From NCBI RefSeq assembly GCF_037975245.1, contig NC_092575.1, forward strand, positions 15,792,310 to 15,856,309: a DNA stretch of 64,000 nucleotides, given 5' to 3'. Position 1 is the stretch's first letter; each line of letters begins with the position of its first letter. The notes under the pieces were generated by a model. That model saw only the letters and a program-made list of their open reading frames with translations. It was not told the origin of the DNA and did no database searches. Below, piece after piece: positions 25,736 to 37,493 of this stretch. The translations under genes and the position numbers were made by a program. The stretch comes from Apostichopus japonicus (taxonomy: Eukaryota > Echinodermata > Holothuroidea > Aspidochirotida > Stichopodidae).

Positions 25736-25840
25736 GAAATCCGTCTATCAAGGAACAGACTAGTACGGGTGAACGGTCTGGACACCATAGTGCCTTACCT
25801 CAAAGATGGAACCAGCATATCTGTTGCAGGGATCTATGTG
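25736..25840 (+). CDS. Exon 18: D2 vWD, middle part (GC donor)
   Basis: 35 codons, phase 0-0, from tctttcag. EIRLSRNRLVRVNGLDTIVP is followed by SISVAGIYV, aligning end to end with exon 8 (LSGLFV). The exon ends at GTG followed by gcaagt, the consensus of a GC-AG intron. An alternative GT donor three bases earlier (TAT|gtggca) would drop the last Val but fits the consensus worse. Confidence 0.85.
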
Positions 25841-25987
25841 GCAAGTTTTGAATATTTGAAATCTTCATTATATTATAAAAGCATTATGCATTTCTTCTTT
25901 TCACTGTGCCTTGTGCATAAGTACTAACTACTCCATGATTCTAAATCATATGTACATTTGCTGCATTTGTTGATTGGTAAACATAGT

Positions 25988-26591
25988 AGTGTTAATATCA
26001 GCTGTTCTGTTTTGTGTAGCAAAGTAGTGTTAAGGTCAGTTATCCTGTTTTGTTTAGCAAAGTAGTGTTAAGATCAGCTGTTCTGTTTTGTGTAGCAAAG
26101 AAGTGTTAAGATCAGCTGTTCTGTTTTGTGTGATAAAGTAGTGTTAAAATCAGTTATCCTGTTTTTTGTAATAAAGTAGTGTTAAATTCAGTTATCCTGT
26201 TTTGTGTAGCAAAGTAGTGTTAAAATCAGTTATCCTGTAATGTGTACAAAATAGTGTTAAGATCAGCTGTTCTGTTTTGTGTAATAAAGTAGTGTTAAAT
26301 TCAGTTATCCTGTTTTGTGTAGCAAAGTAGTGTTAAAATCAGTTATCCTGTAATGTGTACAAAGTAGTGTTAAGATCAGCTGTTCTGTTTTGTGTAATAA
26401 AGTAGTGTTAAAATCAGTTATCAAGTTTTGTGTAACAAAGTAGTGTTAAGCCGATTTATCCTGTTTTGTGTAGCAAAGTAGTGTTAAGGTCTGCTCTTCT
26501 GTTTTGTGTAGCAAAGTAGTGTTAAGATCCGTTATCCTGTTTTGTGTAGCAAAGTAGTGTTAAAGATCAATTGTTCTGTTTTGTTGAACAG
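25988..26591. repeat. 38-base minisatellite running into a splice acceptor
   Basis: About 16 copies of a 38-base unit: agtgttaagatcag, then ctgttctgttttgtgtag, then caaagt. The last degenerate copy reads ctgttttgttgaacag and supplies the acceptor of exon 19. Each unit contains a T-rich stretch, tag and caaagt that resemble the real acceptor and exon start (cag|caagtg). Confidence 0.9.
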
Positions 26592-26753
26592 CAAGTGTAC
26601 TTGGACATTGGTGTTTGGGTCAGATGGGATGGCGACAATAGAGTTGAAGTGAGAGCATCATCTACATTTCGAGGTGATCTCTGTGGTCTCTGTGGTAACT
26701 ATGACGGCAATGCAGAAAGGGAGAATGAATTTATCATGAGAAACGGACAACCG
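26592..26753 (+). CDS. Exon 19: D2 vWD, CGLCG part
   Basis: 54 codons, phase 0-0. [17 protein letters not shown] leads to [17 protein letters not shown] and EFIMRNGQP. The donor is gtaagt. The 523-base intron shows nothing notable. Confidence 0.94.
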
Positions 26754-27276
26754 GTAAGTAATCATTTCATCTGTACTCTATGATCATTGAAGTAGTTAGA
26801 CATAATAGTGGGGTTTTAAACTAAACCATGCACACAAATCTGAACAAATATATATAAATGCAACAACCAAACAGTTTTGAGTTGGTAGGAGCGACCAATA
26901 ATATCAATATCTTCGTTCGCAAGCATCAGTAGGAGATGTGCTCACTTGTGAAGGAGATGCATTTTATTTGTACATGAATATGCATTTCTCTTTGGATATA
27001 TATACCCACCAGACTATCCACACTCTTGCTAAGAAATATCAACACAAGAAAATAATGTTCTCCTTTGTGAAGGGATATATGCATATGAAGTGTGTGCTTT
27101 TGGTCACAGCAGTGCATTTTCTGTAAGATATATCTATATTACAATGAAGACTAGCTGATAACGAGGTGACATTATACCATTTCATTTATAGGCCTAACTT
27201 ACTTATATAATAAGGTGGTAGGAGAGCCTGTGATCACATTATTCAATTTTGTTGCGATGTTTTTTTTTTAAAACAG

Positions 27277-27424
27277 GCAGCAAATGAGGTCTTGTTTGGT
27301 AACAGCTGGAACATAGAGGAATTGTGCATTTCACCTGGTAGTGAGGTAGAGCCCTGCAACAGTGTAACAGAAGCAGTCGCTACTACTGCCCGAGAACTCT
27401 GTGGGACCATAACAGATACCAATG
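27277..27424 (+). CDS. Exon 20: D2 vWD to C8 linker
   Basis: 148 bases, phase 0 to 1, after a T9 tract and aaacag. FGNSWNIEE is the vWD-closing F-G-x-S-W. PCNSVTE and LCGTI give the first two C8 cysteines. The 900-base intron contains a hammerhead-like motif near 28172. Confidence 0.93.
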
Positions 27425-28324
27425 GTAAGCCCAGTATTTGCTTCAAAAAGAATGGAACTTCAAGCTTTGATTCCATGGGGCAGAACAAGTTTTGTCATGC
27501 ATCTGTGCTTGAGGCATTTTCTTCTTTGTGTTTATTCACAAAGGCTTGAATCTTTCCACATTGGAAGCATTCAAGCAAAGTTCCATTGAAAGAAGTATCA
27601 GTTGGCTGTTTGCTTTTCAAGCTGTTTACAGAAATGATAAAGTTGCCACTTGCTTGCATTCATGCCTTAACAGACCATTAAATGTTGAGAAAGTCTGTTG
27701 CTTTTCAAAACAAACATGAATACTGAATAGCCTAAGGTTATCACACATCCATAGCAGAGGTACCTAGCCTAGTAGCCTAATTTGCATATTATGTCTAGGA
27801 TGAAGTGGTTATTGTCGTTTACTGCCGAGGCTTACACCAAAAGAAAGTTTTCATGGACTTGTTTTGATACAAGTGTGCAGGATATTTGCTCACTTGATTG
27901 GATCTGCTGTAAGGTATAATGCTATTTTGAATAGAAGACAACCAATGTGGTAACTGTGTTCTGGATTTCATCGTCTGTGCCCAAAATTGTTAACTGTTGT
28001 TTATAGTTCAATAAAAGTTAAGAAACTTCATATCATATTTTCTTCTGATAATATTAATAGTTACTAATCCCCTTACATCTATCTCATTGTGTTCACCATG
28101 CTCATTAACCTGTCTGTATTCTGTGCATGTTTTTGTCCCTTCTGTTACTGTTATAACCTGTCATTTAGCCTCTGAAGAAGATCCTGCTAGAATCGAAACG
28201 GCAGTCCAACTTACTTTTACACATTCCATTACACAGGCTCTCTAGTGGATAAGCAGCTTGCTAACAGTTTTATTTTATGTTGAATAATAATAGTTGCGAG
28301 TAAATTTATGTTTCTCGTTTAAAG

Positions 28325-28507
28325 GTGCGTTTGCAGACTGCCACAGCACAATTGATCCCTTAGCTTACTTTGCTGCGTGCACGTTTGATTACTGTGCCGA
28401 TCCATCCACTGGTAACGAGAGCCTCTGTACGTCGCTGGCGTCGTATGCTCAGGCATGTAAATATGCGAATGTGGATTTACCAGATTGGAGGCAGCAGACT
28501 CCTTGCG
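28325..28507 (+). CDS. Exon 21: D2 C8 domain
   Basis: 61 codons, phase 1-1, from gtttaaag to gtaagt. DCHSTIDP, YFAACTFDYC, SLCTSLA, QACKYAN and TPC supply the six remaining C8 cysteines. The 347-base intron shows nothing notable. Confidence 0.94.
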
Positions 28508-28854
28508 GTAAGTCTTATAGTTGGATCTTTGTATAATTATAGTGGATGTTATGTTTTTTCCAATAGGAGATGCTATTAGATTTGTTATAAATCACCGGGG
28601 GAGGAAGTTCCAAGTTCAATATAGCCAAAACTCAACAATGTTTCAATTAAATGCTGCCCTTATTTATGAGTGCAGGTTGCATTTTAATAATGTTTTCTTG
28701 AACACTCAGTGAAAGATCATATTACCGACTTGGTGGAAACTCATGGAACCCAGAATTCACAGAGTAAAAGTCTTTTGATGAACCATGACCAAATTAAAAG
28801 TAAAGGCGAATAAAAACCCATTTAATTTGTCCATCTTACTCTTTCAATTCACAG

Positions 28855-29051
28855 CACTGATATGTCCAACAAACAGCGTCTACAAATCGTGCACCTCCTC
28901 CTGCCCGCCCACATGCGCAAACCATGTAGGGGAAGCTTGCCATGAACCATGTGTGGAAGGCTGTGAGTGTGAAGCAGGATTCCTGCTTGAAGGTACTCAG
29001 TGCATCCCGGAGGCAGAGTGTGGTTGTTACGACGATGGAATATATTATCAG
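28855..29051 (+). CDS. Exon 22: D2 TIL domain
   Basis: Phase 1 to 0. ICPTNSVYKSCTSSCPPTC, then CHEPCVEGCECEAGFLLEG, then AECGCYDDGIYYQ. The donor is gtatgg after CAG. The 482-base intron shows nothing notable. Confidence 0.94.
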
Positions 29052-29533
29052 GTATGGGTGCACATTAACTCAAATATGTCTATTTGTAATCTATCTTGTT
29101 GCGGGAATGGGAAAGATAAATAAGAGAAATGAACGAGAGAAATGATTTATATACAGTTTGATATTAACAAGACAAAACTGCATGATTTACATCAAAGCAA
29201 TTTGTATGAAAATTTACCTTAATAAAAAAGAAAGAAAAGTTAAACAGAAAATGGGGAGAAAGTACTCAATTTATTCTTCTCAATGAACAGGAATATTTTA
29301 TTAATGGGATTAGTAGACATAAATCTCTACATATCAATGAAACATATTTCAATGCAAGTTTTTTTTTTGTGTTCAATGGTAACTTTATTTGTCTTTGTTT
29401 TCTTATTTTACTCTATAATGTAAAGTAAAAATTCCCCTAATTTATGACATATTACAAAGAAATATATATTGCATTTAATGCCGATATGTCTGAAGCTCAT
29501 ATATCACAAGCATTTCTGAATTCTGCTCTTCAG

Positions 29534-29711
29534 CAAAACAGTCTGGAGGTACTATCAGAGGACTGTCTGATGATATGTTCCTGTAATAGCAGCAGTGTTC
29601 TCCTGTGTGAGGATGTGGAGTGTGATGAGCAAGCATCATGCGGTGCTAGCAATGGGCTGAGCCAGTGCTTTTGTAATTTTGGTTACACAGGAGATGGATT
29701 TACATGCACCG
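29534..29711 (+). CDS. Exon 23: D2 TILa-like segment plus EGF
   Basis: 178 bases, phase 0 to 1. SEDCLMICSCNSSSVLLC is TILa-like; ECDEQASC and QCFCNFGYTGDGFTC form the EGF. Two decayed copies of this exon lie in the next intron (29749-29875 and 29904-30020), showing that it has been duplicated locally. Confidence 0.92.
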
Positions 29712-29748
29712 GTAAGTAAATCCCTGTAATAAAATATATTTTCATATC

Positions 29749-29875
29749 AGTCGTAGTGTTCTGATATGTGAGGAGATGCAATATATGTGATTAGCATGTA
29801 ACGTGACTGGTGGTGACATTGATATTAACCAATGTTTTTGTGACTATTATGCAGGAGATGGATTTGCATGAACGG
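29749..29875 (+). pseudogene. Decayed copy of exon 23 (relic A)
   Basis: Aligns to the 3' part of exon 23: agtcgtagtgttctgatatg against agcagcagtgttctcctgtg, and gcaggagatggatttgcatg against acaggagatggatttacatg. The end reads aacgg followed by gttaag, against caccg followed by gtaagt. Several indels and in-frame stops make it non-coding. Confidence 0.75.
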
Positions 29876-29903
29876 GTTAAGAATAGCCCTCAAATAACAT
29901 TAT

Positions 29904-30020
29904 TGTAATTAGCAACAGTGTTCTGCTATGCATAAACATGGAATGTGATGAGCATGTAACATGTGGTACTAGCTGTGGTATTATCCAATGTGTTAGTGAC
30001 CTTGGTTTACACAGGAGATG
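29904..30020 (+). pseudogene. Decayed copy of exon 23 (relic B)
   Basis: tgtaattagcaacagtgttc aligns with tgtaatagcagcagtgttct, then tggaatgtgatgagcatgta with tggagtgtgatgagcaagca, then ggtttacacaggagatg with ggttacacaggagatg. The early tag is an in-frame stop, and the donor is lost. Confidence 0.8.
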
Positions 30021-30780
30021 TAAAAAGCAAAAGCCGCAGCAGCTGCAAACTACCTCCTGGCTAGGATGATAACCTGCAGTGCCTATTATGTGAAACTGTT
30101 GGGTACAGTAGAATATGTCCTCTGCAGCCATGCTGCATGATGCTGCAGTCCCCTCAGCATCCCTTTTTTGACAGAGTATCTGTACTTTCAGTAAATGCTT
30201 TTATGACCACTGTGAGTAGTTCCATGTAATGCTTCTGGGTGTAGCTTTTTCAATCTCCATATAGAATAAGAGAATATTTATTCAAGGACTATAATTATTT
30301 TTCTTCATTTTTAAAGTTCATTTGTTGTTAGTTTAATTACCAAGTTTACCTGCACTCAAACTGACTTGTTAGCCTTTTGCTTGTGTATATAAAATGGTAA
30401 TAAAGGTTCTCAACAGTAGCTTCGTGTCGTGAGAAGGTATTTAACTATTCTGTCTCAAACAGGGGTTCCTCTTGACATGATTCTGAATTCCTCTCATATT
30501 TAGCGCATAAAATATTAACGAGTGGGTTCAAATCACCCGACAGTTGAAAGATGATAGTTTCAGGAGTCAGTTACATGGTGGATTAAAGTTCAAGTGGGAT
30601 ACAGGGTTTGTGTAAATATTTGGCAAGATGGTCATGTATTGAAAACTAGATGGTTAAGTCAACTGTTACTCGGTCAGCGTGGGAGGAGATTACGATCTCT
30701 TAGCTTTGTTTGTATACCGAAACCTGTCATTCTTCAAATATTCTCGTGCTATTAATTCTTGTCATGCATATTGAATAAGG

Positions 30781-31627
30781 TATAGTTTACCTGTATTTGA
30801 GAGAATGTACCAACGTCATTGATAAGTAACCTTTATAGTTCAGGCAGAGTCGATCCCTCTGATGTGCTTACGTCATAGCGTCTGTTTGAGGATAAGGAAG
30901 GGTACCAAAGTCTGTGGCGTGGGCGTAGGTTCCATATCGAAGAAACAAAATGTGCAGGAAATTCATGTATAGTTTACCTGTATTTGAGAGAATGTACCAA
31001 TGTCATTGATAAGTAACCTTCATAGTTCAGGCAGAGTCGATCCCTCTGGCGTGCTTACGTCACATCTGATTGAGGATAAGGTAGGGTACCAAAGTCTGTG
31101 GCGTGGGCGTAGGTTCCATATCAAAGAAATAAAATGTGCATGGAATTCATGTATAGTTTACCTGCATTTGAGAGAATGTACCAATGTCATTGATAAGTAA
31201 CTGTCGATCCCTCTGGCGTGCTTACGTCACGTCTGTTTGAGGATAAGGTAGGGTACCAAAGTCTGTGGCGTGGGCGTAGGTTCCATATCAAAGAAACAAA
31301 ATGTGCATGGAATTCATGTATAGTTTACCTGCATTTGAGAGAATGTACCAATGTCATTGATAAGTAACTGTCGATCCCTCTGGCATGCTTATGTCACGTC
31401 TGTTTGAGGATAAGGTAGGGTACCAAAGTCTGTGGCGTGGGCGTAGGTTCCATATCAAAGAAACAAAATGTGCATGGAATTCATGTATAGTTTACCTGCA
31501 TTTGAGAGAATGTACCAATGTCATTGATAAGTAACTGTCGATCCCTCTGGCGTGCTTATGTCACGTCTGTTTGAGGATAAGGTAGGGTACCAAAGTCTGT
31601 GGCGTGGGCGTAGGTTCCATATCAAAG
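30781..31627. repeat. Five-copy satellite-like tandem repeat
   Basis: Units start tatagtttacctg at 30781, 30968, 31152, 31319 and 31486: spacings 187, 184, 167, 167. Later units lack about 18 bases (catagttcaggcaga part). Copies 3-5 are almost identical, so they expanded recently. The array lies in intron 23, which is 4,484 bases long. Confidence 0.92.
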
Positions 31628-33194
31628 TCATGTCTTGACCCGATCAACATCCGATGTTAGTAACCAGCAATGTTATTGGTTGGAAATGCAGTAGGGTTTA
31701 AGTATGAAACAGCTTTATATACTTACTAAGATGGACACCATTGGCATGGATTGCATAATCTCTCTTCTCCACATCTCGTCTGCGTTATCTTCAGTAGTTG
31801 CAATGCAGTTTGCAGCAACCAATACAAAGTAACAAACGACACATAAATTTGGTGAGGCTTGAAAATGTTGGTGTAGTCAACCAAAACTACATAGCATATA
31901 TATAGCCATCTGTGGTAATATGCTACATTAAGTTGCTATTTTATGTTCTTTGAGCAGCCTATAAAGTAAACACGACATTAGAAGCTTGCTCTAATAGGGG
32001 GAAAGGGAGTCCCCAATTCAAGAGGAACATGTGGGAAAACAATTAGGTTCCTTTCTGTTGAGGGGGGGGGGGAGGGTCTCACTTCAAGGTTAGTTCCTTA
32101 TTTGATGGGGAATAATTGTGTTAACTGTTTGTACACCATCTAATGGTATCTTGTTAAATAAATGATGCATAAGGAGTAAAGAATTATATTTGCAAATGGA
32201 GGTATCTTCTGTTTACCTCTCAGCCAAACTAGCAGCCAGATACATGACATGCTTGAAGTGCTGCATGTACTGCTACAAGGGCAAAAATAATGCAAACAAA
32301 TATATTTAATCAACTAAATAATTGTACAAAGATGTTAGTTTACTTGTACTCTCTATTACATCCAAATGATGGAAGTCAAAAACTGTTGAATGGAATATCA
32401 TTGATCACTTAAACCTTTGCTAATAACAGGTTTATTTGAATAGAAAAATTGAAGAATTGTTCTATCCTACTGTAGGTATTCTACTATTTCAGATATTCAA
32501 AATATGTGGATTAAAGACTGAATTTGTCAAGTATAAAACATAAAGTTGAATCATTGTGCATTCGTATATATAATTTTGTTTCACAATCCGAAATTTCAAC
32601 ATGATATTTCATTACATTTAGATTCATGGATGCAATTGGATTGTATTCTTGTTACAAGTACATTCTTGTGATCAATACACAGTTAAGTCAGTTTTACCAT
32701 GTACGTGGGTTGCATTAAACTTTGGCTTCCTATCAAAATCAAATTCCAAAGTATCATAAATACTGTTAGTGATTAGTAGATGACTCTTTATCTTTTTCCC
32801 TTTGCGGTCTGTTTAAATTAACTCCAACATACCTTCATTATCACATTCCAAACTATGCAACTCCAACCTGTAGACCATAGACTCATAAAAAATAAGCATT
32901 TTCAAGTGCTAGCTGGGTGGGTTGATACCTCTGGTGATCATTATGATCGTTTTAGTTTATAAGTTCAATATTGTCAGAGTAAATGTTGGGTGAGTTGGTC
33001 TTGAGACCTTCAGGATAACCTTTAAAGAGTGAGCGACACAACGTTAATATTTTATAAGCTAATGAAGAACAGTCATTATCTTTTATCTTTCTTATCCAAA
33101 ATCTTCTCATTGCCAACTAAGCTAGTTAAGAGTTACTTGACATTGGATGTGTAAAAATTTTCTAATCAATGCATATGCATATATATATATACGA
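31628..33194. other. Intron 23, middle part: no exon seen
   Basis: AT-rich intronic DNA with a G run at 32060-32072. I searched it for EGF, vWD or TIL cysteine patterns next to splice sites and found none. The part from 33600 to 34195 is similarly empty. Confidence 0.6.
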
Positions 33195-33305
33195 TTGAAA
33201 TTGTAGTGAGTTGGAAATCCAGAACTCTGAAAAAACTTCCAGCCTCCACCGGGAATTGAACCTGGGCCTCCTGCTATATATGCGGACACCCTAACAAACT
33301 AAATA
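33195..33305 (-). mobile_element. tRNA-related SINE-like copy (family C)
   Basis: On the minus strand a B-box-like AGGTTCAATTCCC (33251-33263) precedes GGTGGAGGCTGGAAG and a shared tail of the ttccaactcactac type ending in TA repeats. It matches the copy at 47570-47685. A related A-box-like half (tagctgagtggttagggtgt) lies at about 33555 on the other strand. Confidence 0.6.
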
Positions 33306-34195
33306 TTTTCTTGCATGTCCAGAGGTTCAAAGCTGTTAGGGAAGGTCAAATATATATACATTTAGGAATCTTTAGGAATCACAATCTTTAGAAATCACAA
33401 TGATTTGTTATTGGTTAGCATCATGTTTGATCTCTAGAGTAAGGCAAAATATGTCACCAAAAACAGAGCTAGTATTGTTCGATACAGGTGACAAACAGTG
33501 GAATTACGACCTTCCTTTACCGGTTTCCAACCTCTGGACATACAATGAGTGTCCATAGCTGAGTGGTTAGGGTGTCCACATATATATAATATATAATATC
33601 TATGTATTATATTATATATGTTCTAGCAAGTTTGTTGTGTAATGCTTCTAATACTCTTTAGATGTAAAGGTCAAAGATAGTTGCATGGACATCCGATGTT
33701 TACCTCAGAAAGCTGTCATTCTTGCAATTTGTTAGTCTTAATCCACACGTGGGGCTGCATAACTATGTACAGTATGAGTGATAATTATAATAAATAAAGG
33801 TCATTGACTTCCCCTCTGTAAACTGCAATGAATGAAGCAGTCATCCCTTCCCTTACCCCTATTCCTAAATTATATAGTGTACACTGTACAGTGTTCAGAT
33901 GTTGCTCTCATTGATCTTGCAACACTTTCCTGTTCAAAATTAGAAAAATATTTACTCAATATATGTAACTGCCATATCCTTTCTACTCATGAATATTGAA
34001 ATAATAGACTCACAAGAACATTTTGACTATCCAAATGGCATCTTAATGCCTACTCAAAACATTTTGTCCAAGTAACTGTGTAACTTGAAACATGATCCCT
34101 CTCTTTGGGAAACCTATTTTGAGATCAGGAGAAAAAAGTTTCCATGAAATGGCTTGATTACCTCTAGTACATTATCAAATGTTTCCTTTCTGTAG

Positions 34196-34414
34196 AAATC
34201 AACGAATGTTTGGCGAATGCTTGCGTGAATGGATCCTGTGTTGATCTGATCGGAGAGTATGAATGCGACTGTTTCGGTGGCTTCATCGGTGAATTCTGTG
34301 ACCAAATAGATGAGTGCTTTGTCCAGCCCTGTGTCAACGGTACCTGTAACGATCTGGACCTTGACTTTGAATGTGACTGCTTCCCTGGATACGAGGGCAA
34401 ACGATGTGACGTCG
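34196..34414 (+). CDS. Exon 24: EGF domains 11 and 12 in one exon
   Basis: 73 codons, phase 1-1, from ctgtag to gttagt. Both EGFs are calcium-binding: EINEC with CVDLIGEYECDC, and QIDEC with CNDLDLDFECDC. It mirrors exon 14, which also follows the end of a D module. Confidence 0.94.
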
Positions 34415-35218
34415 GTTAGTGCAAATAATCTTTGTCATTCCAATAGTTAATTGTCACATAGATGTTTACTTTTACAGGTTTGTACAAAATTTTATGCAAA
34501 TTTAAAGAGAATTTTGAGTTAAAGCAGGGAAACTTCCGTTAGTGAAATTTTGTTGGCTACAGTACTTTAGCAACTATACCAATGAGCAAATAATGAGAGA
34601 GAGCTTTTTATTCATGGCTTTCTCAAAGCACAATATTTCAAATGCTAATTTTTCAAGGTATCATTATGATTGCTAAGTTTCCAATGGAAACGGTATAAGA
34701 GTTGCCAGGGGAATATCAAAAGCAGTACTGGTGGGAGTGTTCTAGGTTTGTTAAGTCATGAGGCATTCTTAGAAACACTAAGTTTTGATTTCACAACTAT
34801 GTGCATGTTACATATTTACATGACGGTCAAGGTCTGCCTATAGCAAAAACAGTCCTCCTCAGTTCTCTAGAGCATTAATAATTTGTTACTTGATTGCGTA
34901 AACTACCACGATTACTGCCATTAGGAGACATCCTTGAGGGCACCTAATTAATTGACCAGTCACCTGTATGATTGTAAACACAAGTGGTATTTGCTATAAG
35001 GCAGTGAAGATCATAATGTAACTTTATCACTTACATGTATTTATTGTATATTCCTGTGAAAGAGAAAATAAATTAACTTAAATATGCTAGCATATTATAT
35101 TACTTGATTAAAGTTCTAGCTAGTGCCTTAATCAAGTAATGGACACACACGATGAAAGTCTAGTACCAGTTATACCGCCACCTAAAAAGCTACGAAGATT
35201 TCACTTTTAATTTTACAG

Positions 35219-35332
35219 ATACTGATGAATGTGACAGTGATCCCTGTCAGTTTGGTGGAACCTGCACAGATTCTATCGATGCCTTCAAGTGTGAATGCGC
35301 CGATGGCTTTGATGGAACCTTTTGTGAGATAG
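35219..35332 (+). CDS. Exon 25: calcium-binding EGF domain 13
   Basis: 38 codons, phase 1-1. DTDEC, CDSDPC (O-glucose type), CQFGGTC (O-fucose type), CTDSIDAFKCEC (hydroxylation signature). The 550-base intron shows nothing notable. Confidence 0.94.
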   Translation: MLMNVTVIPVSLVEPAQILSMPSSVNAPMALMEPFVR

Positions 35333-35882
35333 GTATGAATATGTATGGCAATAATTCTCTTCTGAATTTATGAACTTCTCGCTTGTTCTTAATATTGAAG
35401 TATTGTGTTAAAGTCAGCTTATTAAAGTATGTGTAGCAAGTTTTTTTTGCTAAAAGTTAATGTTCAAAGTGTGCTTTGTACTCCGTACCTTTGATATAGT
35501 ATTAACAAAAAATTGTTTACAAAACATTATGACTCTTTGGTAGTATTTAATTTGAACATCATGTGGCTTTTTGATGTGATGTTTCGATAAATTGTCTGGG
35601 CTTTATTTAATTTTTAAAATCTCATAGGAATGTAGTTCATTGGCTTGACTACATATGTTGCATTTCAACTAATTATTAACCTTTTTTTTTGTGCAAATAA
35701 TATTTCCCTGTGATTTTGATTTTTCTTTTTCTTTGTCAATCATCCAGGTTTGCTAGGAAAGCCGGGTATCTATGAATCAAAATGTAAATCTCAAAGGAGA
35801 GATTACTTATTATTTATTAAAAGGGAAAAAAATAAAACAAAATCATATCTATCATAATTCTGGTGTTTTTGATCATTTACAG

Positions 35883-35996
35883 ACATCGACGAATGCGACA
35901 GTGAACCTTGTGCAAATGGAGGAACTTGTTATGACTTTGAAAATAGATACCAATGCCAATGCGTGGAGGGTTATGATGGAGACCAGTGTGAGATAG
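35883..35996 (+). CDS. Exon 26: calcium-binding EGF domain 14
   Basis: 38 codons, phase 1-1. DIDEC, CDSEPC (O-glucose type), CANGGTC (O-fucose type), [12 protein letters not shown]. The donor is gtaaga. A 20-base-type minisatellite lies in the next intron. Confidence 0.94.
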   Translation, partial: TSTNATVNLVQMEELVMTLKIDTNANAWRVMMETSVR

Positions 35997-36344
35997 GTAA
36001 GATCTGCCAGGGCCCACACTCTTTTCAGTTGTGTGAAATGTATAATTTGATTTCATAAAATCTCTTGGAATGAACATTTGTAGAGATTGGGAGAATTTTC
36101 CATGAAGCATTCAGTATTTCATGTCCAAGGACACACAGATGTTTTCTGCTTTTTCTGTCCAATTTAACATGAGAAATGCTAATATGTCAATAATGGTTCT
36201 TGTTCATCAGTACCATTTTATATCCATTTGGAGTTTGAAATTTACATCTGTGAACTATTCCTGTCCAATCTCAGTTATTGGTATTTTTAGCTCTGTTTTT
36301 CTAAGCTCTACGTGTGAGCATACATCGAATGCAATAAATAATAT

Positions 36345-36545
36345 AGATAAATGCAATGCATACTTGAAATGTAATGGAGATACATGGAATGCAAAAGAGA
36401 CCCTTGAAATGCAATGCATACCCTTGAAATGTGATGGAGACTCTTGAAGAGCAATGACAATCCTTGGAATACAATGGAAACCCTTGAAAGGCACTGGAAG
36501 CCCTGGAAAGGCAATGGAGTCCCTTGAAATGTAATGGAAGCTTCA
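36345..36545. repeat. Degenerate ~20-base minisatellite
   Basis: About ten diverged units of the cccttgaaatgcaatggaga type. They create overlapping antisense frames rich in F, H and S that are not genes. Confidence 0.8.
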
Positions 36546-36872
36546 AGAGTAAATTCAACATTTAAATATATATAATGACACTTTGGCTGTCCACTTTAAG
36601 GTGGCTCTCACCAACTTAATAGTCACGTTAAATCCTTGTGAAGTGCAAATATCCAAGTGATCTGTAAAGCAGAGAGTGCTAGTGAAACTAGTAAACTAGG
36701 TGAACTAGTAAACTTTACAAAGATGTTGTGAAAAATTTCTTATTTTACAGCTTTTCAAGTGTTTTTAAAGATTTCCCCCCCATATTGTGGATTCAAAGAC
36801 ATATTGATCAAACCAGGCATCTGCAGAAATTTGATACTTCAATTCTGTGTATCTCTTCATTTACTTCTTCAG

Positions 36873-36986
36873 CTGGTCCATGTGTTGAAAACCCTTGCAT
36901 GTTTGGTGGCACCTGCACAGAGTTAGCTGATAATAACTTTAGGTGTGATTGTATTCCAGGAATCAGTGGCCCTGTTTGCCAATACA
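36873..36986 (+). CDS. Exon 27: EGF-like domain 15
   Basis: 38 codons, phase 1-1, from cttcttcag, ending on A|gtaagt. AGPCVENPC, CMFGGTC and CDCIPGISGPVC give six cysteines. No calcium-binding start. Confidence 0.93.
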
Positions 36987-37493
36987 GTAAGTCTAAGATT
37001 TGACAATTCCTTGTGATAACGAGAGGATATTAATTATTTTCTAGGCTACAGGTGTATTCGTATTAACAGCGACCAATGGATAAGAAGACTCAAATGTTCT
37101 ATCAACCCCCCCTATCCCCCCTTACCTTACCTTGTATTTACCTTGCACACACACACATACACACAAAGGGGTTTTAATTGTTTAAGTGGTAAGGGATTCA
37201 CTCATAAAACAAGAAACAGCCCTTGTAAGGGATGAATGAGGCGGAAGAATTAAATATAAGTTTTACAATAAACTAACAGTTCATCTGCTTGAACTGAGTG
37301 CTCTAGAGTGCAATTTTACAGCTATTTTTTCCCTTCTGTTTTAATATTCAAACTCTGCAAATTCTTTGTCTTGGCATCTTCTCTTTACAAAAAAATGAAT
37401 AAATTTAATAGACTGTGTCTTTTTACCTCTTTTCCATCATTATTTTCATTAATTTCATGATGCTTTAACTGATTTCGATGCCAATTATTTCAG

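Noticed and set aside
25648-25851. 67-codon frame overlapping exon 18
   Set aside because: It is in a different frame from the vWD sequence, which aligns with exon 8 and joins both neighbours in phase 0.
30781-31627. CRISPR-like array
   Set aside because: Whole units are repeated with no unique spacers, in a eukaryotic intron.
36255-36561. Three overlapping antisense frames rich in F, H and S
   Set aside because: Translation of the 20-base minisatellite.
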